NCBI GenBank assembly: GCA_017612555.1
Contig: JAGAFR010000029.1
Span: forward strand, 1 to 46,482
DNA length: 46,482 nucleotides
From: Lachnospiraceae bacterium
GTDB lineage: Bacteria; Bacillota; Clostridia; Lachnospirales; Lachnospiraceae
Reading direction: 5' to 3'
The translations under genes and the position numbers were made by a program. The notes under the pieces were generated by a model, which was not told the DNA's origin, searched no databases, and saw only the letters and a list, made by a program, of their open reading frames with translations. Shown in pieces: positions 18,171-27,600 of the stretch. Every line of letters begins with the position of its first letter. Within the stretch, counting starts at the first letter, position 1.

Positions 18171-20738
18171 ATGGATCGAAGCAAACTAATCAGAAGAATA
18201 ATAAAGCTTAGCGTCACATTGGTATTATTTGTCATATCGCTGTTCGTGTCCAACATAGTCCTTAACAGGGGCAATACGGACATGACGGCCGAGATGGCCG
18301 GCGCAACGCTTCCAATCGTATACATGAATGTCAATGACCAATACATAAATCCGCTCCATGGCTATACGGATGAAATGGAGGGAAATTTTATGCGTGGTCC
18401 GATCACTCCTCTTATGGCCAACAGATCCGTCTCGTTTCGGGCAGATCTGTATGATGCCGTTATAGCAAAGGTCGCTTATGAAGTCAGGCCTGTTGATATG
18501 TCAAGATTGATAGAGGAGACTGAAGTATCTGATTTTTCATATGAAGGTGATGTGATCTATGCGACGGCAACACTCAAGGATCTTATAGAAGACGACACGG
18601 AGTACATGCTGATCATCAAACTCACGACATCCGGCGGAGAAGTCATAAGATATTATGCAAGAGTCATAAACAGAGCCGAGCTGTACCTGTCGGAGAAGAT
18701 GGATTTTGTACGTTCTTTTTCGGACAAGACAATGGACGGTGCAAATGCACCCGATCTGAAGAAATATATGGAATCCAATGCCGACGGAGACAACAGCAGT
18801 TACGCATACGTAAATATACACTCCAGTTTCAACCAGCTGACGTGGGGAGACCTGGAGCCAAAGGTCGTTACCGATAAGGATCTGGAACTATTGGAGATAG
18901 ATGAGACCACGGCATCCATAAGGCTGAAATACCAGGTTGAGATAATGTCCGAGGTTCATAACGTGAGCGAATTCTTCCGCCTGCAGCGCGGTAAAAGAAT
19001 GTATCTGATGGAATACGAAAGGATAATGGATCAGATAATAGACGAAGACAGAAGTGTTATTGTCAACGGTAAGATCATACACGGAATGATACATAACAGA
19101 CCGGTCAGGATCGAGAATGCCAACGGATCGATTTATGCTTTCGTACAACAGAATGCTCTTTACTCATACAATATCTCATCGCAGACACTTTCAAGACTGT
19201 TCGCGTTTGACGATAAAGAGAATGATGACGCAAGGACCAGGTATAACGAACATTCCATCAAGCCGCTGTATATCGACGGTGTGGGAAACGTGACGTTCAT
19301 CGTCTACGGTTACATGAATCGGGGGATCAATGAAGGCAGGATGGGAGTGGCTTTGTACTATTATGATTGCGCGGTCAATACGATAGAAGAGCAGTTGTTC
19401 ATCCCCTACAGGAAATCGTTCGAAGTGCTCGAAAAAGAAGTCGATAACCTCGCATATGTCAGTCCCCGAAACAGGATGTATATCCTGCTTGACGGAAGCG
19501 TTTACACGATCAACATAGCCACGAGAGAGTCGGAGGTAATGCAGGACCGTATCAGTGAGACCGGATTTTTCTCATCCGATGATGAGAGTACTATCGCATG
19601 GCAGACAGGGGATTCCGTCATAGAACGTACGGAGATACAGCTGTACAAACTCGACGCCATGACACCTTCGGTCATCTCCGCATCTGCCGGAGAGATAGTG
19701 ATCCCGCTCGGATTTATGGATAATGATGTTGTATACGGTGCGGCAAAAGTATCCGATATCACGACCGATTACACAGGCAAGACAGTTATCCCGATGTACA
19801 GTATAAAGATCCGGGATCAGAACGGCAACATACTGAAGGATTACCGTCAGGACGGTATATATGTACTCGGTCTTGAGAAAAACGACAACATGCTGATCCT
19901 TCAGCGCGTGACAAAAGACTCCGAGACAGGGATGCTTGTCGCGGTGGATGATGACCAGATAGTGAACAACAAAACAGAGACAACTCTTAAAAATGTATTG
20001 TCAAGCGTTGTCACGGAAAGCACCGAGACTACATACCAGACAGTGCTGTATAAAGCCGGAGATACGGACGGATCGGGTGTTAAGGTCACAAATCCCAAGG
20101 AGGTCGTGTTTGAAGGGAGCAGAGATGTTACGCTGACAAACGTTGATCCTCTCAAGAGATACTATGTGTATGCAAAGGGTGATCTTACGGGTATATACAC
20201 ATCGGCGTCAGAATCCGTCAACGAAGCGAGTGATCTGTACGGCGTCGTTGTTAACAAACAGATGAGATACGTGTGGGAAAATGGAAACCGCAAGACCAGT
20301 GCCAAATTGTCCGAACTTGAGGTGAACGCTGCGGCAGCTGAAGGTGATGAGCAGGAGGAAGAGATATCTTCCGAAGATGATTCCCAGCTGGTTTACTCAA
20401 AATGCCTGGATACGATGCTCAAGTACGGAGGAGTATACAAGAGTACGGAAGAAGAGATCAGGACAAAATCCATTGTGCGTGTCCTGTCGGATAATCTGGA
20501 GGCTGATGTACTTGACCTGTCAGGCTGCAGTCTGGCAGATGTTCTCTACTACATATCTGAGGGAACACCGGTCATGGCTATGACAGGGGAGGGAAAGGCA
20601 GTAGTGATCATAGGATATGATGCCAAAAACACGATATTGTATGATCCTTCGCAGGAACGCGTATACAAGATGGGAATGAATGATTCCGGAAATATGTTTG
20701 AAAGAGCCGGAAACAGGTTTATCACATATGTGAAATAG
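18171..20738 (+). CDS. Large membrane-anchored extracytoplasmic protein with C39-like C-terminal domain
   Basis: An 855-residue protein with a basic N-terminus and one membrane helix (about 13-32, LSVTLVLFVISLFVSNIVLN), the rest predicted outside. The centre (about 270-560) has repeated aromatic beta-strand patterns with YxYxIxxxT-like motifs, suggesting a beta-propeller-like fold (weak). The C-terminus (about 735-855) resembles C39-like peptidases: SKCLDTML with Cys745, LDLSGCSLADVLYYISEGTPVMA, then KAVVIIGYD and ILYDP. Lys809 occupies the place where the catalytic His is normally found before AVVI, so it may be a pseudo-peptidase. No SD is seen; the start lies directly after the atp terminator. 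I recognise no named family. Confidence 0.75.
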   Translation: MDRSKLIRRIIKLSVTLVLFVISLFVSNIVLNRGNTDMTAEMAGATLPIVYMNVNDQYINPLHGYTDEMEGNFMRGPITPLMANRSVSFRADLYDAVIAKVAYEVRPVDMSRLIEETEVSDFSYEGDVIYATATLKDLIEDDTEYMLIIKLTTSGGEVIRYYARVINRAELYLSEKMDFVRSFSDKTMDGANAPDLKKYMESNADGDNSSYAYVNIHSSFNQLTWGDLEPKVVTDKDLELLEIDETTASIRLKYQVEIMSEVHNVSEFFRLQRGKRMYLMEYERIMDQIIDEDRSVIVNGKIIHGMIHNRPVRIENANGSIYAFVQQNALYSYNISSQTLSRLFAFDDKENDDARTRYNEHSIKPLYIDGVGNVTFIVYGYMNRGINEGRMGVALYYYDCAVNTIEEQLFIPYRKSFEVLEKEVDNLAYVSPRNRMYILLDGSVYTINIATRESEVMQDRISETGFFSSDDESTIAWQTGDSVIERTEIQLYKLDAMTPSVISASAGEIVIPLGFMDNDVVYGAAKVSDITTDYTGKTVIPMYSIKIRDQNGNILKDYRQDGIYVLGLEKNDNMLILQRVTKDSETGMLVAVDDDQIVNNKTETTLKNVLSSVVTESTETTYQTVLYKAGDTDGSGVKVTNPKEVVFEGSRDVTLTNVDPLKRYYVYAKGDLTGIYTSASESVNEASDLYGVVVNKQMRYVWENGNRKTSAKLSELEVNAAAAEGDEQEEEISSEDDSQLVYSKCLDTMLKYGGVYKSTEEEIRTKSIVRVLSDNLEADVLDLSGCSLADVLYYISEGTPVMAMTGEGKAVVIIGYDAKNTILYDPSQERVYKMGMNDSGNMFERAGNRFITYVK

Positions 20739-20762
20739 TTACAGATACATAAGGAGGAAAAA

Positions 20763-21878
20763 ATGGATCCGAGACTGGAACGACTGGCCAAAAATCTTGT
20801 AAACTATTCCGTGGCTGTAAAGCCCGGTGACAAGGTTTGGATAAACTATATCGGAGAGGATACGACAGATCTTGCAAGGGCTCTTGTAAAGGAAGTGTAT
20901 GCTGCGGGTGGATTGCCTTTTCCGCACTGCGAAAATCAGCGCGTCCACAGGGAGATGCTCATGAACTGCAGCAAAGAGCAGCTTGATCTGATGTGCAGGA
21001 CCGACAGCCTGATGATGTCCGGGATGGACTGTTTTATCGGAGTAAGGGCCGCGGAGAATGCATCGGAGCTTTCCGATGTCCCGACAGAAAAGATGAGCCT
21101 TTATAATCAGCTGTACTCTTCGCCGGTTCACCACGGTATAAGGGTTCCGAAGACGAGGTGGGTCGTACTTCGTTACCCTACACCTGCAATGGCTCAGCTT
21201 ATGGATTCAAGCTTCGAAGAGTTCGAGGATTTTTACTATAACGTTTGCAATCTGGACTATGCGAAGATGGGACGGGCGATGCAAAATCTTGTCGATCTTA
21301 TGAACAGGACCGACAAGGTCCGCATCGTGGCGAAAGATACGGATCTCACGTTCTCGATAAAGGGAATCCCTGCGATCGCATGCGACGGACATATGAACAT
21401 ACCCGATGGAGAAGTATATACCGCGCCCGTTAAAGATTCGGTAAACGGTGTCATCACATACAACACTCCGTCAAGATATGAAGGATTCACATACGAGAAC
21501 GTGTCTCTTACTTTTAAGGACGGTAAGATAATAAAAGCTTCGGCCAATGACAATGAACGTGTAAACAGGCTGTTTGATACCGATGAGGGCGCAAGATATG
21601 TGGGTGAATTTGCGATAGGTGTAAACCCTTACGTATTAAAGCCGATGAAGGAGATACTGTTCGATGAGAAGATATGCGGAAGCATTCATTTCACGCCTGG
21701 CATGAGCTACGATGATGCACCCAACGGAAATAAATCGGCGATACATTGGGATCTGGTCCTGATACAGACGCCTGAGTACGGCGGTGGGCAGATATGGTTT
21801 GATGATGTTCTGATCCGAAGCGATGGACGCTTTGTGATACCGGAACTTGAATGTCTCAATCCGGAATCACTGATCTAA
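20763..21878 (+). CDS. M29-family aminopeptidase
   Basis: A 371-residue metallo-aminopeptidase of the AmpS/PepS (M29) family. N-terminal LAKNLVNYSVAVKPGDKVWI is typical. The metal-binding half has NIPDGEVYTAP, EFAIGVNP, GSIHFTPGMSY and AIHWDLV, providing the expected Glu, His and Asp ligands. The end is GRFVIPEL. AAGGAGG lies at 20751-20757. It is cytoplasmic, with a role in peptide turnover. Its 3' end overlaps the convergent glycosyltransferase by 12 bases, so the two transcripts are complementary there. Confidence 0.92.
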   Translation: MDPRLERLAKNLVNYSVAVKPGDKVWINYIGEDTTDLARALVKEVYAAGGLPFPHCENQRVHREMLMNCSKEQLDLMCRTDSLMMSGMDCFIGVRAAENASELSDVPTEKMSLYNQLYSSPVHHGIRVPKTRWVVLRYPTPAMAQLMDSSFEEFEDFYYNVCNLDYAKMGRAMQNLVDLMNRTDKVRIVAKDTDLTFSIKGIPAIACDGHMNIPDGEVYTAPVKDSVNGVITYNTPSRYEGFTYENVSLTFKDGKIIKASANDNERVNRLFDTDEGARYVGEFAIGVNPYVLKPMKEILFDEKICGSIHFTPGMSYDDAPNGNKSAIHWDLVLIQTPEYGGGQIWFDDVLIRSDGRFVIPELECLNPESLI

Positions 21879-22580
21879 CTTATCGTTAATAACGATGAAG
21901 CTTCTGATCGATGCGAGACCAACCTTAAAGATCTTGATGAGATTGATCGAATTCTTGCCGCCCTGCCTTGGTCTGAACGTGATCGGGATAAAATGGACCT
22001 TCTGCCTGCGCTTTTTGTAGACAGCCGAGAGCGCGACGTTTGTCAGGAAAAAGTCATCCGGGATGAACGCAAGATTTTCCCGGAGCGTAGCGGCACTCAT
22101 CAGTCTGTAAGGTGTGTTCGCATCAAGTACATATACTCTGAAGCAGATATATACAACGAGACGGAGGATCCTTGTGACGAATATCCTGGATAAACCGTCT
22201 CTTCTTTTATTCCTGTATCCTATGGTGACATCATATTTGTTCCGGGCGATCCAGAAAGGTTCAAATTCCGAAGGAAGGGTCTGTCCGTCGGAATCGGTCT
22301 GAAATACGTAGTCGGCACCGTTGTCGAGAGCATACTTATATCCGTACATAACGGTTGCGCCATGGCCGCCGTTGGGCTTGGTGAGAGCGGTGAGCTTTGG
22401 CATTGACTGTGTCATCTCCTGAAGAATGGCAAATGTATCGTCGCGGCTTCCGTCATCTATCACAACAAGGCGAGAATCGTTGCCGTGCTTCTCCACAACA
22501 GGGTACCAGTCAGTCACAACCTGCCTGATGTTGTCCTGCTCGTTATATGCCGGGATCACGATGAATAATCTGTCTGCCAT
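21867..22580 (-). CDS. GT2 glycosyltransferase (dolichol-phosphate-mannose-synthase-like)
   Basis: A 237-residue protein, the only convincing gene on the - strand. It starts MADRLFIVIPAYNEQDNIRQV and has VIDDGSRDDT, NGGHGATVMYGYKYAL and the metal/sugar motif QTDSDGQ; DANTPYRLM and FRPRQGGKNSIN are typical of the DPM1-like branch of GT2 that loads sugars on polyprenyl phosphate. No membrane segments follow the catalytic domain. The start was taken at 22580 because GGAGG lies just upstream on that strand; an in-frame TTG at 22595 would overlap the SD. Acceptor unknown. Confidence 0.88.
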   Translation of the reverse strand: MADRLFIVIPAYNEQDNIRQVVTDWYPVVEKHGNDSRLVVIDDGSRDDTFAILQEMTQSMPKLTALTKPNGGHGATVMYGYKYALDNGADYVFQTDSDGQTLPSEFEPFWIARNKYDVTIGYRNKRRDGLSRIFVTRILRLVVYICFRVYVLDANTPYRLMSAATLRENLAFIPDDFFLTNVALSAVYKKRRQKVHFIPITFRPRQGGKNSINLIKIFKVGLASIRSFIVINDKLDQ

Positions 22581-22764
22581 ATATGCCGCCTCCAATCAAA
22601 TCCTATTCTACACCAAATCAAAATCCAATTAAACCCCAAAATAGACTAATTGGTGCGATAACAAAATCGGATTACGCATTTGCCCCAAAAGGCGCTTGCG
22701 CTCTATGTCACGATTGAGTAACAATCGTGACACGGCGACGCCGACGAAGTCGGTGTTGGATAGT

Positions 22765-22808
22765 CCGCTCAAACGCCGCTCGGGCTGTCACGATCGAAGA
22801 TCGTGACA
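22765..22808 (-). repeat. Hairpin-plus-module repeat, copy A
   Basis: Read on the - strand: a 10-bp stem around TTC, then AGCC-C-GAGCGGCGTTTGAGCGG. The same module follows a different 8-bp stem at 31144-31184. The module matches at 21 of 22 positions, whereas stem arms differ in a compensating way (CAC/GTG here, CCC/GGG there). Confidence 0.65.
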
Positions 22809-22902
22809 TTTCCTCGTCAAGTAACAACGCGCTCCAAGTCTTTTGGGACAAACGGTAACCGATTTCGTTATCTTCGGCATGGCGGTCATATAAGGAGTTC
22901 TC

Positions 22903-22931
22903 TTGCCGATTTCGGTATAGTGTGATAAACT
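22903..22931 (+). promoter_or_regulatory. SigA promoter of vanW-type gene
   Basis: TTGCCG (22903-22908), a 17-bp spacer and TAAACT (22926-22931) preceded by an extended TGA. Start near 22938, giving a leader of about 27 nt with SD AAGGAG at 22952-22957. Confidence 0.65.
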
Positions 22932-22964
22932 AACTCCGTATGTGAACCAATAAGGAGAGATATT

Positions 22965-24023
22965 ATGAAAAAGAGTTTGAGAGCCATCATTACGATGGTT
23001 ACCGTGATCGCAGCAATGATCGCGGCGGTTCCGCAAAGCGTGTACGCCGAACCGATCACCAGCGTTGTGATGAAGTATGAAGACAAGGTATACACGAAGC
23101 AGATCTACGGGGTCGAGATCGATCAGATCAAGAACGGTGCCGAGACAGACGGGCTTCGCGATATAGGAGGTCTTCTTGATAATCTTGCTTTTCAGACAAA
23201 CGGAGATGTCAAAGTTAACAAGCCGGCCGTGATAAATGCAGTCAAGACTGCGATAATAGCGGGACAGACAGGGATCAATATCGATCTTACAAAATATACG
23301 GAAGATGCACTGAAGAGTACTGCAGCTGCAGCGGCTTCCAATACGACTACTGATACAAACACAGCGACAGCGGCAGCAACAGCAACACCGACAGCTGCCC
23401 AGACAGCAACGGTTGCGCTTCCGGGACTTGAGTCCATGGGGATCGATTGCAAGCTGTCGGAAGCTTCTACGAGATTTCGTGCGAATGAGGACAGAGCCCA
23501 GAATATCAGAAACGCAGCTTCCAAGATCAACGGAATGGTGATCCAGCCGGGTCAGCTCTTTTCGGCTACTACCGCATTCGGACCCAGAACGGTAGCAAAC
23601 GGATACGGTCTCGGAAATGTCATATCGGGAACCACGTATGTCAAAGGCATAGGCGGAGGTATATGCCAGGTAAGCTCTACCCTCAACCTTGCCATGCTCC
23701 GCGCCGGAGTGGCACCTATGGAAAGACATAATCACAGCCATCGTTCAAGTTATATAGGATCGGGACTTGATGCGACTATCTCGGGAACAGCCCTTGATTA
23801 CAAGTTCGTCAATCCTTATGAGTATCCTTTATATATTTCTGCGGTCACAAACGGCGGAGTCATTTCAATATCGGTCTACAGCAGCCACAATGCTACCGGC
23901 GGTGTTGTATATGAGCCTGTTGTTGTCGGCGGAAAAATGTCAAATACGACACATATAGTAGGTAAGCTTGCCGGAGTGCAGGTCAGCGACAGAATAGCAT
24001 ACAGCAGCAGGTATAGACAGTAG
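22965..24023 (+). CDS. Secreted VanW-family protein
   Basis: A 352-residue protein with a signal peptide (MKKSLRAIITMVTVIAAMIA to about PQSVYA). The N-domain of about 90 residues resembles the putative peptidoglycan-binding part of VanW proteins. A Thr/Ala-rich linker (about 120-148) leads into the VanW domain: NIRNAASKINGMVIQPGQLFS, FGPRTVANGYG and GGGICQVSSTLNLAML with its conserved Cys, then ERHNHSH. VanW is named for vancomycin clusters but is widespread and its activity is not established; no resistance genes surround it. It has its own promoter and SD. Confidence 0.9.
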   Translation: MKKSLRAIITMVTVIAAMIAAVPQSVYAEPITSVVMKYEDKVYTKQIYGVEIDQIKNGAETDGLRDIGGLLDNLAFQTNGDVKVNKPAVINAVKTAIIAGQTGINIDLTKYTEDALKSTAAAAASNTTTDTNTATAAATATPTAAQTATVALPGLESMGIDCKLSEASTRFRANEDRAQNIRNAASKINGMVIQPGQLFSATTAFGPRTVANGYGLGNVISGTTYVKGIGGGICQVSSTLNLAMLRAGVAPMERHNHSHRSSYIGSGLDATISGTALDYKFVNPYEYPLYISAVTNGGVISISVYSSHNATGGVVYEPVVVGGKMSNTTHIVGKLAGVQVSDRIAYSSRYRQ

Positions 24024-24058
24024 AGGCATTCTCAAGATAAGGGCAGGAATAAGTATAA

Positions 24059-24619
24059 ATGTACAAAGGAAAGTTTGCTAAGATAATCCAATTCGTAGTC
24101 ATTGCGGCTTTGTACGCCGGACTTACGATAACAGAGCAGTTTACGGTAGGTATGACCAAGGACATCATTCAGGTCAGACTCTCCGATGCGCTCCTCATCC
24201 TTCCGGTATTTACACCGGCGGCTATTCCGGGATTGTTTGCGGGGTGTCTGATATCCAATTATGTAATAGGGTGCCACATATATGATGTCATATTCGGAAG
24301 CGTTGCGACACTAATTGGTGCCATAGGAACGTATCTTGTCAGGAAGCATAAGCTCCTGGCACCTGTTCCTCCGATAATCATCAATATGATCGTAATACCG
24401 ATCCTGTTCGCTTATGTATACCGCTATGAAAACCCGGTCTGGTATTTTGTGGTAGCTATAGGCGTCGGTGAGCTCATCGCGTGCGGAGTACTCGGCATCG
24501 CCCTGATGCTGGGACTTGAGGATCACAAGGACAGACTGTTCCCCGGTAATGATCTTAAAGCCTCGGATAAGAGGTCGGCAAATAAAGACAATAAAGAAAC
24601 AATGCAGGAGATAAAGTGA
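24059..24619 (+). CDS. queT: QueT-family transporter (queuosine precursor uptake)
   Basis: A 186-residue membrane protein with about five or six hydrophobic helices. VIAALYAGLTI, QVRLSDALLILPVFTPAAIPGLFAGC and CHIYDVIFGSVATLIGA are the conserved QueT features. QueT proteins are S components of ECF transporters for queuosine precursors. The last 25 residues are charged. Only 35 bases separate it from vanW, with no preQ1 riboswitch recognised. The stop overlaps ileS (GTGATG), so uptake of a tRNA-modification precursor is co-expressed with a tRNA synthetase. Confidence 0.85.
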   Translation: MYKGKFAKIIQFVVIAALYAGLTITEQFTVGMTKDIIQVRLSDALLILPVFTPAAIPGLFAGCLISNYVIGCHIYDVIFGSVATLIGAIGTYLVRKHKLLAPVPPIIINMIVIPILFAYVYRYENPVWYFVVAIGVGELIACGVLGIALMLGLEDHKDRLFPGNDLKASDKRSANKDNKETMQEIK

Positions 24620-27600
24620 TGTACAAAAAGGTATCCACGGATCTGGGATTCGTCGACAGAGAAAAAGAAGTTGAGAAATTCTGGGCCGATAACAATATTT
24701 TCGAAAAGAGCATGAAAAACCGTGAAGGGGCCGAAACATATATGTTCTACGACGGACCTCCCACGGCAAACGGCAAGCCCCATATCGGTCACGTGCTTAC
24801 ACGTGTCATCAAGGACATGATCCCGAGATACCGTACGATGAAGGGATACTATGTTCCCCGTAAGGCAGGATGGGATACTCACGGTCTTCCCGTTGAGCTT
24901 GAGGTGGAAAAGCTCCTCGGCCTTGACGGAAAAGAACAGATCGAAGAGTACGGGCTTGCTCCTTTTATAGATAAGTGTAAAGAGAGCGTCTGGAAATATA
25001 AGGGTATGTGGGAAGATTTCTCGGGAACCGTCGGTTTCTGGGCTGACATGGATGACCCTTATGTAACGTATCATGATGATTTTATCGAATCCGAATGGTG
25101 GGCGCTCAAGACGATATGGGATAAGGGACTTCTGTATAAAGGATTCAAGATAGTTCCGTACTGCCCCAGATGCGGTACTCCGCTTTCTTCACATGAGGTG
25201 GCGCAGGGCTATAAGACGCTTAAGGAAAGAACGGCGATCGTAAGGTTCAAGATCAAGGATGAGGATGCATATTTCCTTGCATGGACGACAACACCGTGGA
25301 CTCTTGCGAGCAATATCGGTCTGTGTGTTAACCCCGAAGATACATATGTCAAAGTAAAAGCTGCTGACGGGTATACATACATACTTGCCGAGGCACTTTG
25401 TGACAATGTGCTCGGAGGAATAGAAAGAGAAGAAGGCAAGCCTGCCTACGAGGTGCTTGAGACTTACAAGGGAACGGACCTTGAATACAAGGAGTACGAG
25501 CCTTTGTATCAATGCGCCAAGGACTGCGCCGATGCGCAGAACAAGAAAGCGTTCTTTGTATACTGCGATGACTATGTAACAATGGCCGACGGTACCGGTA
25601 TCGTACATATAGCTCCGGCATTCGGTGAAGACGATGCGAGAGTCGGCAGAAAATATGATGCACCTTTCGTGCAGATGGTAGACGAAAAAGGTGTGATGAA
25701 ACCCGAGACTCCTTTTGCGGGAATGCGTGCAAAGCCTACCCAGGCTGAGATCGACGCCGGTGCGATCAGCGCGGATCCGGAAGTTCTTAAGGAACTTGAT
25801 AAGAGGGGTATCCTCTTCAGTGCACCGAAAGTTGAGCATGATTATCCTCACTGCTGGAGATGCTCGACACCTCTTATATACTACGCCCGTGAGTCATGGT
25901 ACATCGAGATGACCAAGGTCAGGGATGACCTTATAAGGAACAATAATACGATCAACTGGATACCAGAATCGATCGGAACCGGAAGATTCGGAAACTGGCT
26001 CGAGAACATACAGGACTGGGCCGTATCCCGTAACAGATACTGGGGAACACCGCTGAATATTTGGGAGTGTGAATGCGGACACAGACATTCGATCGGAAGC
26101 AGGCAGGAGCTTCGTGACATGTCGGGTAATGACGCGGCTCTGACCGTTGAACTTCACAGACCTTATATAGATGAGATCACGATCACGTGTCCCAAGTGCG
26201 GAAAGCAGATGCGCCGTGTACCGGAAGTCATAGACTGCTGGTTTGATTCGGGTGCGATGCCTTTTGCTCAGTATCACTATCCGTTTGAGAACAAAGAACT
26301 GTTCGAGTCGAGATTCCCGGCGCAGTTCATATCAGAGGCTGTAGACCAGACAAGAGGATGGTTCTATTCACTGCTTGCCGAGTCAACGCTTTTGTTCAAC
26401 AAAGCTCCTTACGAAAATGTCATAGTGCTCGGACTCGTTCTTGACGAGAACGGTGAAAAGATGAGTAAGTCAAAAGGTAACGCAGTCGATCCTTTTGAGG
26501 CGCTTAAGTCAATGGGAGCGGATGCGATAAGATGGTATTTCTACATCAATTCCGCACCGTGGCTTCCCAACAGATTCCATGACAAGGCCGTTATGGAAGG
26601 ACAGCGCAAGTTCATGGGAACGCTTTGGAATACATACGCATTCTTCGTGCTGTATGCGAACATAGATGATTTTGACGCTTCAAAATATAAGCTGGAATAC
26701 GATAAGCTCCCTGTCATGGACAGATGGATATTAAGCAAGCTCAACTCCACGATAGGGGCAGTGGATTCCAATCTTGAAAAATACCAGATACCTGAGGCTG
26801 CAAGAGCGCTCCAGGAATTTGTCGACGATCTGTCCAACTGGTATGTAAGAAGATGCCGTGAGAGATTCTGGGCAAAAGGAATGGAGCAGGACAAGATCAA
26901 TGCTTACATGACACTTTACACTGCATTGGTAGAGACCGCGAAGGCAGCGGCTCCGATGATACCGTTCATGACCGAGCAGATATACCGCAACCTTGTATGC
27001 TCGATAGACGCAAGCGCTCCCGAGAGCGTGCATTTGTGTGATTTTCCGAAGGTTAATAAGGAATGGATCGATACGGAGCTTGAGGCTAACATGGATCACG
27101 TCCTTAAGAGTGTTGTAATGGGAAGAGCATGCAGAAATGCAGCCAACATCAAGAACAGGCAGCCTATAGCCAAGATGCTCATCAAGGCTGATTTTGAACT
27201 GAATGATTTTTACATAGAGATCATAGAAGACGAGCTTAACGTCAAGTCCGTCGAGTTCACCGATGATGTCAGAGAGTTCACGACCTACACCTTTAAGCCG
27301 CAGCTCAAGACCGTAGGACCGAAGTACGGAAAGCACCTCGGAAGCATCAAGAAGTATCTTGAGGGAATAGACGGTAACGCTGCGATGGATCAGCTGAACG
27401 AGTCGGGATCCATAAAGTTTGACGCGGACGGAGAAGAGATCGAGCTTACGAAGGACGATCTTCTTATAGAGATGACACAGCAGGAAGGCTTTGAATCGCT
27501 TTCCGAAGGTTCGGTTACGGTAGTCCTTGATACAAAGCTTACTGATGAACTCATCGAGGAAGGATTCGTTCGCGAGATCGTATCCAAGGTCCAGACGATG

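Larger units (their letters stand above)
22581..22964. other. Hairpin-rich noncoding region between divergent genes
   Basis: The region contains three strong hairpins. TGTCACGATT/AATCGTGACA (22706-22732) has a 7-nt loop. GACGCCGAC/GTCGGTGTT (22737-22757, two G-T pairs) and TGTCACGATC/GATCGTGACA (22786-22808) each have a GAA loop. The first and third share the arm TGTCACGAT. Between the second and third is CCGCTCAAACGCCGCTC (22765-22781), which recurs inverted at 31168-31184. The vanW promoter is at 22903-22931. No ORF with SD is seen. Confidence 0.7.

Noticed and set aside
22788-23741. 317-codon open frame on the - strand over vanW
   Set aside because: Cys/Arg/Ser-rich antisense shadow with no start signal; vanW on the other strand has promoter, SD and signal peptide.
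24024-24058. preQ1 riboswitch before queT
   Set aside because: Only 35 bases exist and they lack the preQ1-I hairpin and A-rich tail pattern.
24560-24618. T-box leader for ileS
   Set aside because: The gene overlaps queT, and no T-box sequence or antiterminator is present upstream.
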